Origin: Megasphaera sp. AM44-1BH
Lineage (GTDB): Bacteria > Bacillota > Negativicutes > Veillonellales > Megasphaeraceae
Length of the DNA stretch: 64,000 bases
Direction of reading: 5' to 3'
Assembly (NCBI RefSeq): GCF_003467125.1
Contig: NZ_QSFA01000010.1
Coordinates: forward strand, 35,030-99,029
Shown here: positions 34,916 to 44,067 of the stretch, piece by piece
Layout of the letters: the number at the start of each line of letters is the position of its first letter
Numbering within the stretch: position 1 is the stretch's first letter
Notes under the pieces: model-generated
The model's input: only the letters and a program-made list of their open reading frames with translations
Databases searched by the model: none
What the model was told of the DNA's origin: nothing
Program-made: the position numbers and the translations under genes

Positions 34916-37900
34916 TTATTTGATGCGGCTTTTCAGTTCTTCCAAGGCTTTCTTCAGTTCCTGGATTTCCTGATCCTGTTTCTGAATCTTTTGATCCTGC
35001 AGGGCATCGTTTTCTTTTAGTTGCTGGTTTTCTGCTACCAGCTGCGCTTTGCTGATTCCGGCGTAGGAGTTTCCTTTGCCGATTTTGAAGCTGACACCGG
35101 CGTTGATCATGTTTTCGCCGTTGCCGAAGTTGGTTGCCACGTTGAACATGGTATTTTCGTTAGGCTGGTAGAATGCTCCCACTGCTACGCTGTTAGCATT
35201 GCGATAGTTGCCGTATCCGACAGCAAAGTTCCATTTGTCATCAGGATTGAAGTCCAGCGGATGGAGGGCTGCCAGAGCCGCTGCACCGGCTCCGACTTTG
35301 TTGACGCGGTTATCGAGATCGGATACACGGCCATTCAGGTTGGTTACGTCTCCAGCCAGGTTGGTCACGTTGTTTTCAATCGATTCTACGTTCTTCTGGA
35401 CGCGATAGAGCTGGCTGCCATTGACAGCATCTTTCGAATCGGCTGCGATTTCTCCATCGGCGACGTGAGTTACTTTCTTGCCGCCTGCATCAATACCACT
35501 CTTAGTAATCGACGGGCCTCCAGTGATAGTCAGTCCATCACTGGAAATGGTGGTATTTCCAGCCGTTACCTTATCGACAGTGATTTCCTTATTGAGGGAT
35601 ACTTTGTAATTAGCCGGTTTTGCCGGGTCGGTTTCGGTATTGGCAACAGTGATGTTCATTTCATCACCAACGACAGTTCCTACGCCACCATCTTTGCCGT
35701 CCTTGCCATCTTTGCCCGGTGCGCCAGTATCACCTTTTTCACCCTTCGGACCCTGGGCACCCGTATCACCCTTGTCACCTTTCGGGCCTTTGAAGTCCGG
35801 ATCATCTTTCAGAGCATCTTTGTCCAACGTAACAAGTACTCGTTTGTCGCCTTCACTACCGACTTCCTGTGCTTTTAGACCATCGCCAAAGTCAAACTGC
35901 AGATTGCTGATTGTCATGTCTGTTGCAATCTGGTCGCCGTCTTTATACACATTATTTGCAAATTTACCGCCGTTATAGATGTGAACAGGCAGATTCATCA
36001 CGGCCCGTAGCTGTGCCACGTTGACAGCATCGGTGTCAGCCCAACCGGCAGCTACATTAGTAAGCTGACGGGTATGAGCACTATCACCGATGGAAGCAGC
36101 TGCCCAGTTCGATTTCCATTTTATATCATCAGTTAAAGTGCTCTGATTACCTGTCAAAGGATCATATCCAGCCACCTCTTTATCAGTCGAAGCTATTGAG
36201 CCATAGCCCAGGGCTACGCCGCCATCGACAGTAGCATTGGCATTATGGCCAAGGATGGTAACCTGGGAAGCTGTTGTCGGAAGGGCACTGGCTGCCGAAC
36301 CGAGGATGATGTTGTTGCTCTGGTTTTCCAAGGTGTGATTATCGCCGATGACGATATTGGAATGATTATTTTCTACACTGTCACCGGTTACCGTATTGTG
36401 GGCACCGATGAGATAATCGTTCTTGCCATTGATCAGCGTCGTGTAGAAGCCATCGACATAGTTGAGCTGCGAAGAGGTATCGTCCGCTGTGCCATCATCA
36501 TTTTTCTTCTGATTTCCTTTGACCGTATTGCCAACACCTATGACCTGGGTCATGTAGGCATTGTCCACGACGTTACCGCCACCAAAGGCCATGACCTGTC
36601 CACCACTGGTAGGAACAGCAGCCTGCAAGGCTTCACCCAGTGCTTTCGGATCTTTCAAGTTGCTAGTGATGGCTCCCATTTTCGAGATATCAATATCACG
36701 GTAGGAGTTAGAAATGACGTTGCCTGCCCCATAAATAAGAGCTGCATTGGAATCCGTCGTCATATTGGCCTGACCGACGATGCTGTTGGCCACGCCGCTG
36801 AAGGCTCCGGACTTATCCGAATTATTGTTGATGTTAAAAGTACCATAAGACAAGGCCGTAGCCCCACGGAAATCTTTACTGCCCGGAGCAGCTGCCCGGT
36901 TAATGATACCAGATAGAGAACCCGTTACCGTCGAAGCAATGCCGCCGGCATAGGTCATATACCCAGCCGACAGAGCTCCCATTTCCTTGGCTCCGTCATT
37001 TGCTTCATTAGTGTATCCAGCGTAGGAGCCTAACTGAGTTTCTGTAAACGGTATCTTCTGGACACTGTAATACTTTGTCTTCGAAGCCGTAATATTATTA
37101 CTAATCGTACTGCTCGCAGCCTTGAGCTGTGCCACATTGACGGCATCCGTATCCTGCGTGCCAGCTGCGACGTTAGTAATCTGGCGGGTAATGTTCTTCG
37201 AGGCATCACCGACGGAAACGGCAGCAGCTTTCGACTTCCAGGTGCCAGTGGTATCAGCCTGATGGTCACCATTTGCCGGGTCATAACCGACTTGATCCTT
37301 ATCGATAACAGCTACGGAACCGGCACCGATGGCTACACCGCCATTTTTCAGTACATCCGCATTATGGCCAATCATGACAGCATCTTCGAGGTTTTCTTGA
37401 TGTGTAAAACGATTTACACTTTCCTCTGTAACCAGCGTTCCATCTGTGTTATATCTCTTCTGAGTTAAATTTCCATCTTGTGATCCTAAAATGACATTAT
37501 TACTACCATTCCTCATCTGATGGAAGTCACCAATGACGATATTCGATTTATTGCTGCTTACATCATCACCAGAAATGTCATTTGCCATACCAATAACATA
37601 ATCATTCTTTGCATTTGTGAGCTTATTATAGAAACCATCTACATAGTTCAGTCTTGTCGCCTGTGTATTAAATGCACTATTAAAGGCCGTAATATAACGT
37701 TCATAGTTCTCCTCATCATTCTGTAGTTCTGGAGGAGTAAAAGTGATATCAGTCCCTTGTACTTTATTGCCCACACCCATCAGCTGCGTCATATAGGCTT
37801 TATCTGCTACGTTGCCACCACCAATGGCCATGACCTGTCCACCACTCTGCAAAACAGCTTCGCCGACTTTATCCATGAACGATTCCGGATTCTGATAAAC

Positions 37901-40396
37901 ATCGGGATTCATGGAAGTAACCAACATATTAATCGGTACATCGCCTCTGTACGAGTTAGTGATCTTGTTGCCAGCACCGTAAATCAAAACCCCGTTAGAA
38001 TCTTTTGTCAGATTTCCCTGTCCAACAATACTGTTAGCTGTCCCACTGTACCATTTTGAAAAATCGTTAGCTGATTGAGGAGTGGTGTTTAAGTTGAAAT
38101 TAAACGATCCTACAGATACAGCAGTAGCCCCTTGAGGGGATAAATCTTCATCGTCTCCATCTTTAACTTTATCATTTTGAATTACAGAATACGAGCCGAT
38201 AACAGTACTTGCGTCTCCAGCCGCATATGTACCATATCCCGCAGCCATTGCATAATACGATTTTGCGCCATCATTATTTTTATTTGTATAATGTTTTTCA
38301 AACTCTTCATTGTCAAATATCGCACCTGGTGCAGAATCATTGACACTGTAATACTTCGTCTTCGAAGCATCAACGGTATTACTGATAGCTTTGAGCTGTG
38401 CTACGTTGACGGCATCAGTGTCCTGTGTGCCGGCAGCCAGGTTAGTAATCTGTCTCGTAATTGCTTTAGAAGTTACTTCTCCTGTTTTTTCATCTTTCTC
38501 TTCGGCCCGACCTACGGAAACAGCGGCGTCAGTAGATACCCACGTAGTATAATCTTTATCTGATGCGGCATGGGTTTTGCCTTTTGCGTCATAACCGGTT
38601 TTCCCGGCTTCGGTAGAGGCTATGGAATCCGAGCCAAGGGCTACACCGCCATTTTGCGTGACATCTGTATTATAGCCGACCATGACGGCATTTTCGATAT
38701 CGTTTTTGTGTTCCTTGACTGGGACTTGTTCGGTGACGGTATATTCAAACGTACCATCAGGATGTTCATCCGTCATAGCCCATGCGGATTTCGACTGCTT
38801 TGTAACTTGTTTTTCCGTAGAATCCATAGAGCCGAGAATAACGTTGTGTTTCCCGTTTTCCAAGTTATGATAATCGCCGATGACAACGTTGTCTTCACCA
38901 TTTCTCAGGGTGTTTCCTGTACCGACAATAGCACTCCGTTTGATATTCGTTCCGGTGTTTGCAAAACCACTCACGGTATTGTACGCACTCATGTCCGTTT
39001 CAGAGCCTTGCAATGTATTACCAGTACCAAGAATCTGCGACCGAATAGCATAATCGGCATTATTACTGTTGCCCAAGACCGATACAGCACCGCCACTGGT
39101 TTCCATATACTTCTGCCAGGAATTACGCATCTCATCAAAATAGATGTTTAAATTATTTCCTTCAGCTTCGGTGTCTGCTCCCTGTGCATAATAGCTGGCA
39201 CCATAAAGTCCAGATGCAACCCAATAACCTGTTGCGCCAGGTGTATCTTCGTCTTTTCCAAGAATATCCGGCCCTTTGGCATGGGTTACCGTATTGCCGA
39301 CACCCATAATCATCGTGCCTCTGGCATTCGATGTAATATTCAAGCTGCCATTGATGCTGTTTCCCACTCCATCGACATCAGCGGCACTCTCAACTGAGCC
39401 ACTTGCATCTTCTATTTTATTGAAAGCACCATAAATAGATGCTATGGCCCCTGATCCTGAATATGGATCGCTGGTGTCACTGCCGATGATGGAACGAGAG
39501 CCCATTATCGTCTGATATACACCGCTTCCTTGTGAGCGATTACCAACGACTATACCTTCTCCATACCGTTTAATTTTTGTATGATAACCAATAATAATAC
39601 TATTGGCTCCAACTGAATATAAGTCACCAATTTCATTTTTTTCCTTTGGTTTACCAGATGGAGACAGTTGTTGTTCAGATGGAGATAATGAGCCTATTAC
39701 GATAGAGTCTTGAATTCCATCGATATTCTGATTATCACCAATGACAATACCAGCAGCCGGGCCACCAGCACTCTCGATGTTAAAATCAGCTCGATTATTA
39801 TTGCCAATAACCTTCAGCGAATCCCATTCATTGCGATACGTATCTGTTGATCGAATGAAATTACCGCGGCCTATTGTCAAATCTGATACATTAGGTTCTC
39901 GTCCTTCCGGATGCTGATAATCTGTGACCGTTCCATCATCCCTGCCCATAATCGTGTTATTATCACCAACGACCTGCTGATTACGGCTGGCAGAGATAGT
40001 GTTACCCGAACCATGAATACGCGCATCGTTGCTTCTGACATATCTGACGCTACCATCTTCGCCTACTGCTTTATTGGTAACCGTATTTGTATCACCGACG
40101 ATTTCTGCATTGCTGCTATCTGTGACTTTATTATTCTTGCCAGTAATATTCGCGTTAAGTTCCGTAGCTTTTTTCGAATCCGTACTGGTAATGGTATTGC
40201 CACTATTATCGGTTACAGTATCTGCCAGTCCTACGCTGGTGACGCCAGCTGTGAGGATGAAGGCGGTGAGGGCGGCGACGGCTAATCGCGAAGTTCTCCC
40301 TCTGGTGGACGTCCGGCCATGAGCTTTGACCAGTTCTGATGTGACGACATAGCATTGTTTTACATGACTCCAGATGACTTTGTATATTTTATTCAT
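34916..40396 (-). CDS. YadA-type trimeric autotransporter adhesin 2, with collagen-like segment
   Basis: The protein has 1826 residues. The ESPR/signal region is almost the same as in adhesin 1. The passenger has a long head with many YadA-type and degenerate G-N-x-(V/I) repeats (VIGDTNTV, IIGYHTKI), arranged in about three large modules each closed by a neck (AAGTQDTDAVNVAQLKA) and reopened by SKTKYYSV. Near residues 1535-1567 there are eleven G-x-x collagen triplets (GPKGDKGDTGAQ ... GKDGKD). A final neck (DAVNGSQLYRV), a YadA anchor ending FKIGKG and a 51-residue coiled-coil tail follow. The function is inferred as a trimeric surface adhesin. AGGAGG precedes the ATG. Confidence 0.95.
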   Translation of the reverse strand: MNKIYKVIWSHVKQCYVVTSELVKAHGRTSTRGRTSRLAVAALTAFILTAGVTSVGLADTVTDNSGNTITSTDSKKATELNANITGKNNKVTDSSNAEIVGDTNTVTNKAVGEDGSVRYVRSNDARIHGSGNTISASRNQQVVGDNNTIMGRDDGTVTDYQHPEGREPNVSDLTIGRGNFIRSTDTYRNEWDSLKVIGNNNRADFNIESAGGPAAGIVIGDNQNIDGIQDSIVIGSLSPSEQQLSPSGKPKEKNEIGDLYSVGANSIIIGYHTKIKRYGEGIVVGNRSQGSGVYQTIMGSRSIIGSDTSDPYSGSGAIASIYGAFNKIEDASGSVESAADVDGVGNSINGSLNITSNARGTMIMGVGNTVTHAKGPDILGKDEDTPGATGYWVASGLYGASYYAQGADTEAEGNNLNIYFDEMRNSWQKYMETSGGAVSVLGNSNNADYAIRSQILGTGNTLQGSETDMSAYNTVSGFANTGTNIKRSAIVGTGNTLRNGEDNVVIGDYHNLENGKHNVILGSMDSTEKQVTKQSKSAWAMTDEHPDGTFEYTVTEQVPVKEHKNDIENAVMVGYNTDVTQNGGVALGSDSIASTEAGKTGYDAKGKTHAASDKDYTTWVSTDAAVSVGRAEEKDEKTGEVTSKAITRQITNLAAGTQDTDAVNVAQLKAISNTVDASKTKYYSVNDSAPGAIFDNEEFEKHYTNKNNDGAKSYYAMAAGYGTYAAGDASTVIGSYSVIQNDKVKDGDDEDLSPQGATAVSVGSFNFNLNTTPQSANDFSKWYSGTANSIVGQGNLTKDSNGVLIYGAGNKITNSYRGDVPINMLVTSMNPDVYQNPESFMDKVGEAVLQSGGQVMAIGGGNVADKAYMTQLMGVGNKVQGTDITFTPPELQNDEENYERYITAFNSAFNTQATRLNYVDGFYNKLTNAKNDYVIGMANDISGDDVSSNKSNIVIGDFHQMRNGSNNVILGSQDGNLTQKRYNTDGTLVTEESVNRFTHQENLEDAVMIGHNADVLKNGGVAIGAGSVAVIDKDQVGYDPANGDHQADTTGTWKSKAAAVSVGDASKNITRQITNVAAGTQDTDAVNVAQLKAASSTISNNITASKTKYYSVQKIPFTETQLGSYAGYTNEANDGAKEMGALSAGYMTYAGGIASTVTGSLSGIINRAAAPGSKDFRGATALSYGTFNINNNSDKSGAFSGVANSIVGQANMTTDSNAALIYGAGNVISNSYRDIDISKMGAITSNLKDPKALGEALQAAVPTSGGQVMAFGGGNVVDNAYMTQVIGVGNTVKGNQKKNDDGTADDTSSQLNYVDGFYTTLINGKNDYLIGAHNTVTGDSVENNHSNIVIGDNHTLENQSNNIILGSAASALPTTASQVTILGHNANATVDGGVALGYGSIASTDKEVAGYDPLTGNQSTLTDDIKWKSNWAAASIGDSAHTRQLTNVAAGWADTDAVNVAQLRAVMNLPVHIYNGGKFANNVYKDGDQIATDMTISNLQFDFGDGLKAQEVGSEGDKRVLVTLDKDALKDDPDFKGPKGDKGDTGAQGPKGEKGDTGAPGKDGKDGKDGGVGTVVGDEMNITVANTETDPAKPANYKVSLNKEITVDKVTAGNTTISSDGLTITGGPSITKSGIDAGGKKVTHVADGEIAADSKDAVNGSQLYRVQKNVESIENNVTNLAGDVTNLNGRVSDLDNRVNKVGAGAAALAALHPLDFNPDDKWNFAVGYGNYRNANSVAVGAFYQPNENTMFNVATNFGNGENMINAGVSFKIGKGNSYAGISKAQLVAENQQLKENDALQDQKIQKQDQEIQELKKALEELKSRIK

Positions 40397-40455
40397 AAAT
40401 AGCCTCCTGTATTATGATTATTTTGCTTACATAAAATAGTCGTGTTTTACTTAAT

Positions 40456-40485
40456 ATTATACCATCAAATGTCATTTTGTCACAA
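40456..40485 (-). promoter_or_regulatory. Probable adhesin 2 promoter
   Basis: On the minus strand, TTGTGA (40480-40485) and TATAAT (40456-40461) are 18 bp apart, about 60 bp upstream of the start. Confidence 0.55.
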
Positions 40486-40489
40486 TTAT

Positions 40490-41060
40490 ATTGCAATTAA
40501 ACGACAATAACGGCGATATTTTATTATTTTTATGTTTATTTACTTATGATATATGTTATTTTGTTCTGATATATAAAATAGCAAAATGAGAGTGCTCTGT
40601 ATATTTATATCCATCTATGTATTTATACAAATTTTATACTATGTTCACTATAACTGGACAAAATTCTGACAAACATAAAATGACACGAAATAACATAATA
40701 CAGGTATCAGTCCGTCTCTATTTTACAAAAAACGCTATGTTCTCACTATTTAACGCTCTATCTGCAATCAGGACACCAGGACACTACAATCCGTTCTTTT
40801 ACCTATTTCCTATAATTTCACTACGTCATTTGTTTCGTCTTACATTACACAAATTTTCGTGTTTGTATTTACGAATTATATTTTTAACCCGATACAATCC
40901 GCCTGCATTTCATGCAAAACTTTTATGGCAAGTCAGTTTACCCATAGAACCGGGTTATAAAAAAATCTGCTGCACAAAAGGTGCAACGGGAAGGGGGAAG
41001 GGATAGTGGGAAGGGATAGTGGTTAGTGGTTAGTGGTTAGTTTGATGAAAGTATACTGTA
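40490..41060. other. AT-rich non-coding region
   Basis: I see no credible gene here; the open frame at 40617-41006 lacks a ribosome-binding site and recognisable content. The right end holds a heptamer tract (TAGTGGT units, 41018-41043) after GGGAAGGGATAGTGG. Confidence 0.55.
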
Positions 41061-41069
41061 CCCATAAGC

Positions 41070-41215
41070 CGGTTTGCTACGTTAGAAGGCGTCCCTGCGA
41101 AGGGAAGCTGTCTGCGCAGCAGACTGAAGGGTTCTTATTGCAATAGTGAGTCCTTTTCGTGAGTCCTATCTTGAGTCCGTTTCCGCATGCGGTGATGCCG
41201 CCGGTTTGCCTATCT
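41070..41215. repeat. Mosaic palindromic repeat, half-unit (cluster 5)
   Basis: One half of the repeat: GGTTTGCTACGTT, a GTCCCTGCGAAGGGAAGC arm, the hairpin TCTGCGCAGCAGAC, GAAGGGTTCTTAT and an end module with GAGTCCGTTTCCGC. Confidence 0.8.
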
Positions 41216-41417
41216 TCTTATTGCTGGATTGTAGATTTTATGTCTGACATCAAAAATATACCATAGACAGAATATACGTTCTATGATATACTAAATTCAT
41301 ACTATTCGTGTATAGAACAGACTCGTTCATCAGAGGGGGATTCTCTACGGAAGAACTTTCTTTTCTGGCGGACGAGTTCTTTTATTTCTATGATATAATA
41401 GAAAGGAAGGATGAACA

Positions 41418-41522
41418 ATGATGTACCAAATCAAAGACTGGCAGGACCTGACCATTCAGGACGATTACATGTTCAAACTCATCATGAGCCGGAAACGGAC
41501 TCAGATACTAGAACTCAAATGA
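41418..41522 (+). pseudogene. Rpn/PD-(D/E)XK nuclease-family transposase, N-terminal remnant
   Basis: AAAGGAAGG and an ATG open a frame whose first 27 codons (YQIKDWQDLTIQDDYMFKLIMSRKR) are the conserved start of Rpn-type recombination-promoting nucleases (DUF4351/PDDEXK transposase-like). At 41499 the frame runs into the mosaic repeat and stops at 41522. The missing ~200 central codons, including the nuclease core, are replaced by repeat DNA; the C-terminal part resumes at about 41791. The gene is therefore dead, unless the fragments have taken on new roles. Confidence 0.75.
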
Positions 41523-41605
41523 TAAAAAGACCCCGCCACCGCAAGCGGTCCCCCACCCCTTCACAGTGGTGGCTTGCTACACAGTGCTTTGAACCGACTG
41601 TTTTT
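41499..41605. repeat. Mosaic palindromic repeat half-unit inside the Rpn remnant (cluster 6)
   Basis: It begins exactly where the Rpn frame loses homology, with ACTCAGATACTAGAACTC, then the CCGCAAGCGG hairpin, a CCCCTTCACAGTGGTGG arm and GCTACACAGTGCTTTGAACC. Confidence 0.8.
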
Positions 41606-41628
41606 TTACCCCTAAAATCAGCAATACA

Positions 41629-41790
41629 GGACCCACGACCGGTGACGGTTTCCATCCTGAATCGTCAGCGGGGCCGTCATATGCAAGGAGGATGGAGGGA
41701 GGCGTAGCGGGGCTACGTTGACCGACGACGACGCAGTAGATGATGGTCACGCTGGCGAGGCAGGGGAAATAAGTCGCCGGCCGTGGGTTC
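41629..41790. other. Candidate structured element, copy A
   Basis: Terminal arms of 16 nt (41631-41646 with 41773-41788) pair with one mismatch and one G-T pair. An internal perfect hairpin, CGTAGC-GGG-GCTACG, lies at 41703-41717, and CCATCCT/AGGATGG may pair as well. Copy B at 42239-42400 keeps the terminal stem and internal hairpin by paired changes. It may be a structured RNA or a snap-back DNA element; no known family is recognised. Confidence 0.55.
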
Positions 41791-42035
41791 GACAAGAGAG
41801 GGTGAGATATATGACCTATACATTGAAATTAAAAGAAGAACGTAAAATTGGTCATGAAACAGGATTTCGTGAAGGCATGGAAAAAGGTTTACAAAAGGGA
41901 ACACAAAAGGGAAAGTTGGAAACTGCATTAAAGATGCTAAGAAATGGTATATCCATGGAAATAGTATTAAAATGTACAAACCTTCCCCCTTCTGCTATTA
42001 AAGAAGCCGCAGAAAAAAGTGGATTGCAAATCTGA
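41791..42035 (+). pseudogene. Rpn-family C-terminal remnant 1
   Basis: From about 41791 the frame reads RQERVRYMTYTLKLKEERKI and then the Rpn tail, with G-F-R-E-G-M-E-K-G type repeats and a final helical segment. In intact relatives this follows the nuclease domain; here it follows the structured element. A short product could start at the ATG 41811, where GAGGGTGAGA lies upstream, but nothing shows that it is used. Confidence 0.7.
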
Positions 42036-42205
42036 TAACCTGTCCGTCGTTCTACTTCCCGGACTCAAATACTGGAACTCAGATGATATAAAGCCCCTTC
42101 AGTCAGCAAAGCTGACAGCTTCCCCTCACGGGGACGCCCTGCTACACGGTGCTTCAAACCGACATTCCACAACGGGGACGCCATATTACACTGTTTGTCG
42201 AACCG
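42036..42205. repeat. Mosaic palindromic repeat (cluster 7)
   Basis: It contains GGACTCAAATACTGGAACTC, AGCCCCTTC, the hairpin AGTCAGC-AAA-GCTGAC, the CCCCTCACGGGGACG arm and GCTACACGGTGCTTC. Confidence 0.8.
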
Positions 42206-42238
42206 GCTATTTTTACCCCAAAAATAATCAGTAACACA

Positions 42239-42400
42239 GAACTCACGACTGTAAGCGGTTTCTGTCCTGAATCGCTGGAAAGGGTGTCAGATGCAAGGCG
42301 GAAGAAGGAGCCATAGCGGGGCTATGGTGACTGATGACAACGAAGCAGATGGCGCTCTTTTCGGCGAGGCAGGGGAAACAAGCTTCCAGCCGTGAGTTCG
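42239..42400. other. Candidate structured element, copy B (diverged)
   Basis: The whole unit aligns with copy A, including the upstream ATTTTTACCCC-A run. Terminal arms 42239-42256 and 42382-42399 pair over 18 nt with two mismatches. The internal hairpin is CCATAGC-GGG-GCTATGG (42311-42327). Relative to copy A, five terminal-stem positions and two hairpin positions changed on both sides so that pairing is kept. Confidence 0.55.
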
Positions 42401-42404
42401 TAAA

Positions 42405-42494
42405 GGGCTACGTTGACCGACGACGACGCAGTAGATGATGGTCACGCTGGCGAGGCAGGGAAATAAGTCGCCGGCCGTGGGTTCGACAAGAGAG
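42405..42494. other. Structured element, 3' half duplicate of copy A
   Basis: It is nearly identical to 41710-41800 (offset 694-695, one G lost in the GGGG run) and runs without a break into the second Rpn remnant. It begins abruptly 5 bp after copy B ends, so it was joined by duplication. Confidence 0.75.
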
Positions 42495-42735
42495 GGTGAG
42501 ATATATGACCTATACTTTGAAATTAAAAGAAGAACGTAAGATTGGTCATGAAGCCGGATTTCGTGAAGGAATGGAAAAAGGCATGGAAAAAGGGTTAGAA
42601 AAAGGGTTACAAAAGGGAACGCAAAAAGGAAAGTTGGAAGATGCATTAGAGATGTTAAAAGACGGAGTAGCGGTGGAAAAAATAGCGAAGTATACAGGCC
42701 TTTCTCCAGATATAATTACAGCGTTAAAGCAATAA
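42495..42735 (+). pseudogene. Rpn-family C-terminal remnant 2
   Basis: This is a second, diverged copy of the Rpn tail (ATG 42505: MTYTLKLKEERKIGHEAG, then EKG/QKG repeats, DALEMLKDGVAVEKIAKYTGL). The last third differs clearly from remnant 1, so the duplication is not recent over its whole length although the joining upstream ~110 bp is nearly identical. There is no nuclease domain. Confidence 0.7.
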
Positions 42736-42794
42736 TTCGGCCTCATTTATGAATAGCATAAATTCCTGTTTACTTATTACTTAGGTTATTCGTT

Positions 42795-43190
42795 GAAGCC
42801 GGTTTGCAAGGTTGGAATCAGTCCGACGTGCTACGCCTCGGACTCAGATACTGGAACTCAGATTATATAAAGCCCCTTCAGTCAGCAAAGCTGACAGCTT
42901 CTCCTCACGGGGACGCCATGCTACACTGCACTTTAAACCTGCTAAATATGCATATAGCCGGTTTACCGCGTTGGAAGCCGTCCCCGTGAGGTGGAAGGGC
43001 CTTTTCGGCCCGCAAGGGGCTGACTGAAAGGAAGCGCAAGGCGGCTGCCGAAACGGACAGCAGAGATGGGACCGCGTTAGCGGTGGAAGGGGCTTTATCA
43101 ATATACTGAGTCCTATTTTTGAGTCCGTTTCCGCGTGCGGTGATATAGCCGGTTTGCTATGTTGGAAGCCTGTCCGCTTCTCTATTGTTC
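42795..43190. repeat. Mosaic palindromic repeat cluster 8
   Basis: This is a full two-armed unit: the left half with AGCCCCTTC, AGTCAGC-AAA-GCTGAC and CCTCACGGGGACGCC, a centre with GCTACACTGCACTTTAAACC, and a right half with GGAAGCCGTCCCCGTGAGG, the AAGGAAGCGCAAGGC module, GGAAGGGGCTTTAT and GAGTCCGTTTCCGC. Confidence 0.85.
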
Positions 43191-43209
43191 TTCTACCCTG
43201 CTGGAATCC

Positions 43210-43239
43210 AAAAAAAGCGTCCCTTTCGGGACGCTTTTT
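43210..43239. terminator. Terminator of the yceD-rpmF operon
   Basis: AAGCGTCCC-TTTC-GGGACGCTT is flanked by A and T runs and lies 11 bp past the rpmF stop. Confidence 0.9.
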
Positions 43240-43249
43240 ATGTTAACTC

Positions 43250-43435
43250 TTATTCAGCTGTTGTGTTGTTGACAACCTGTTTGCCTTTATAGTAGCCGCA
43301 AGTCGGGCATACATGATGAGGCATCATTGCTTCGTGACACTGCGGGCATTCTACGTAACCCGGTGCTGTCAATTTCCAGTTTGCACGACGCATCTTCTGA
43401 CGAGTCTGGGATAATCTGTTCTTTGGTACTGCCAT
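43250..43435 (-). CDS. rpmF: 50S ribosomal protein bL32
   Basis: The protein has 61 residues: MAVPKNRLSQTRQKMRR and a zinc ribbon with CPQC and CPTC pairs, so this is the zinc-binding C+ form. The start is the ATG at 43435 with AAGGAGG upstream; an earlier GTG lies in the ribosome-binding site. It follows yceD by 35 bp, the usual bacterial pairing. Confidence 0.98.
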   Translation of the reverse strand: MAVPKNRLSQTRQKMRRANWKLTAPGYVECPQCHEAMMPHHVCPTCGYYKGKQVVNNTTAE

Positions 43436-43470
43436 GTTCTGCACCTCCTTAAATCACATGGTACGTGTTT

Positions 43471-43977
43471 CTAGTGCTTTTCTTTGGATCGTAATAACTG
43501 AGCCAGGGCTTCAAGCCTCGGGTCAATCTTGTCGGTAGGACAACTACAGGGTCCTTCATTCAGGTTTGCACCGCACTGCGGACAAAGCCCTTTGCAGTCA
43601 GGCCGGCACAACACCCTCATGGGTTCGCTGAGGATCAAGGTTTCTCTAATTGTCTCCGTCAAATCGATGTATTCCCCGTTATAGGGCAATACGTCCTCGG
43701 GAAGCTCTGCTTCCGTACCATAGACTTCAGACAGTGTTTCATTCCGATCCACCGATACCGGTGTCAGACAACGGCTGCAGGGATACATGCCCGATGTGCG
43801 AATCGTTCCTTCTACAAGGAGATGATTGCCATCGAAACAATACGTTCCTTCCACAGCTACGGTAGCATCTTTCCATGGGAAATCATCTACATCACCGAGC
43901 TCGGCAGCCGGACGTTCAAACGAAAAAGGGAAAGACTTCCCCATTTCTTTGAGTGCTTCTTCGACTTGTAGTTTCAT
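43471..43977 (-). CDS. YceD/DUF177-family protein
   Basis: The protein has 168 residues. Members of this family are linked to rRNA (23S) accumulation and are nearly always beside rpmF. Cys pairs are seen in GMYPCSRCLTPV and in the C-terminal CRPDCKGLCPQCGANLN ... PCSC, the standard DUF177 metal-binding pattern. Confidence 0.93.
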   Translation of the reverse strand: MKLQVEEALKEMGKSFPFSFERPAAELGDVDDFPWKDATVAVEGTYCFDGNHLLVEGTIRTSGMYPCSRCLTPVSVDRNETLSEVYGTEAELPEDVLPYNGEYIDLTETIRETLILSEPMRVLCRPDCKGLCPQCGANLNEGPCSCPTDKIDPRLEALAQLLRSKEKH

Positions 43978-44067
43978 TATTTCTACCTCGACTATACTAT
44001 TATATCTATCCGCTCAGGCTTTGTCAATGATAAATTCGTATACCTTGCGGACGCCGCGCGCAGTCTG

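Noticed and set aside
40617..41006. 129-codon ORF in the AT-rich region upstream of adhesin 2
   Set aside because: No ribosome-binding site, biased low-complexity content and no recognisable domain.
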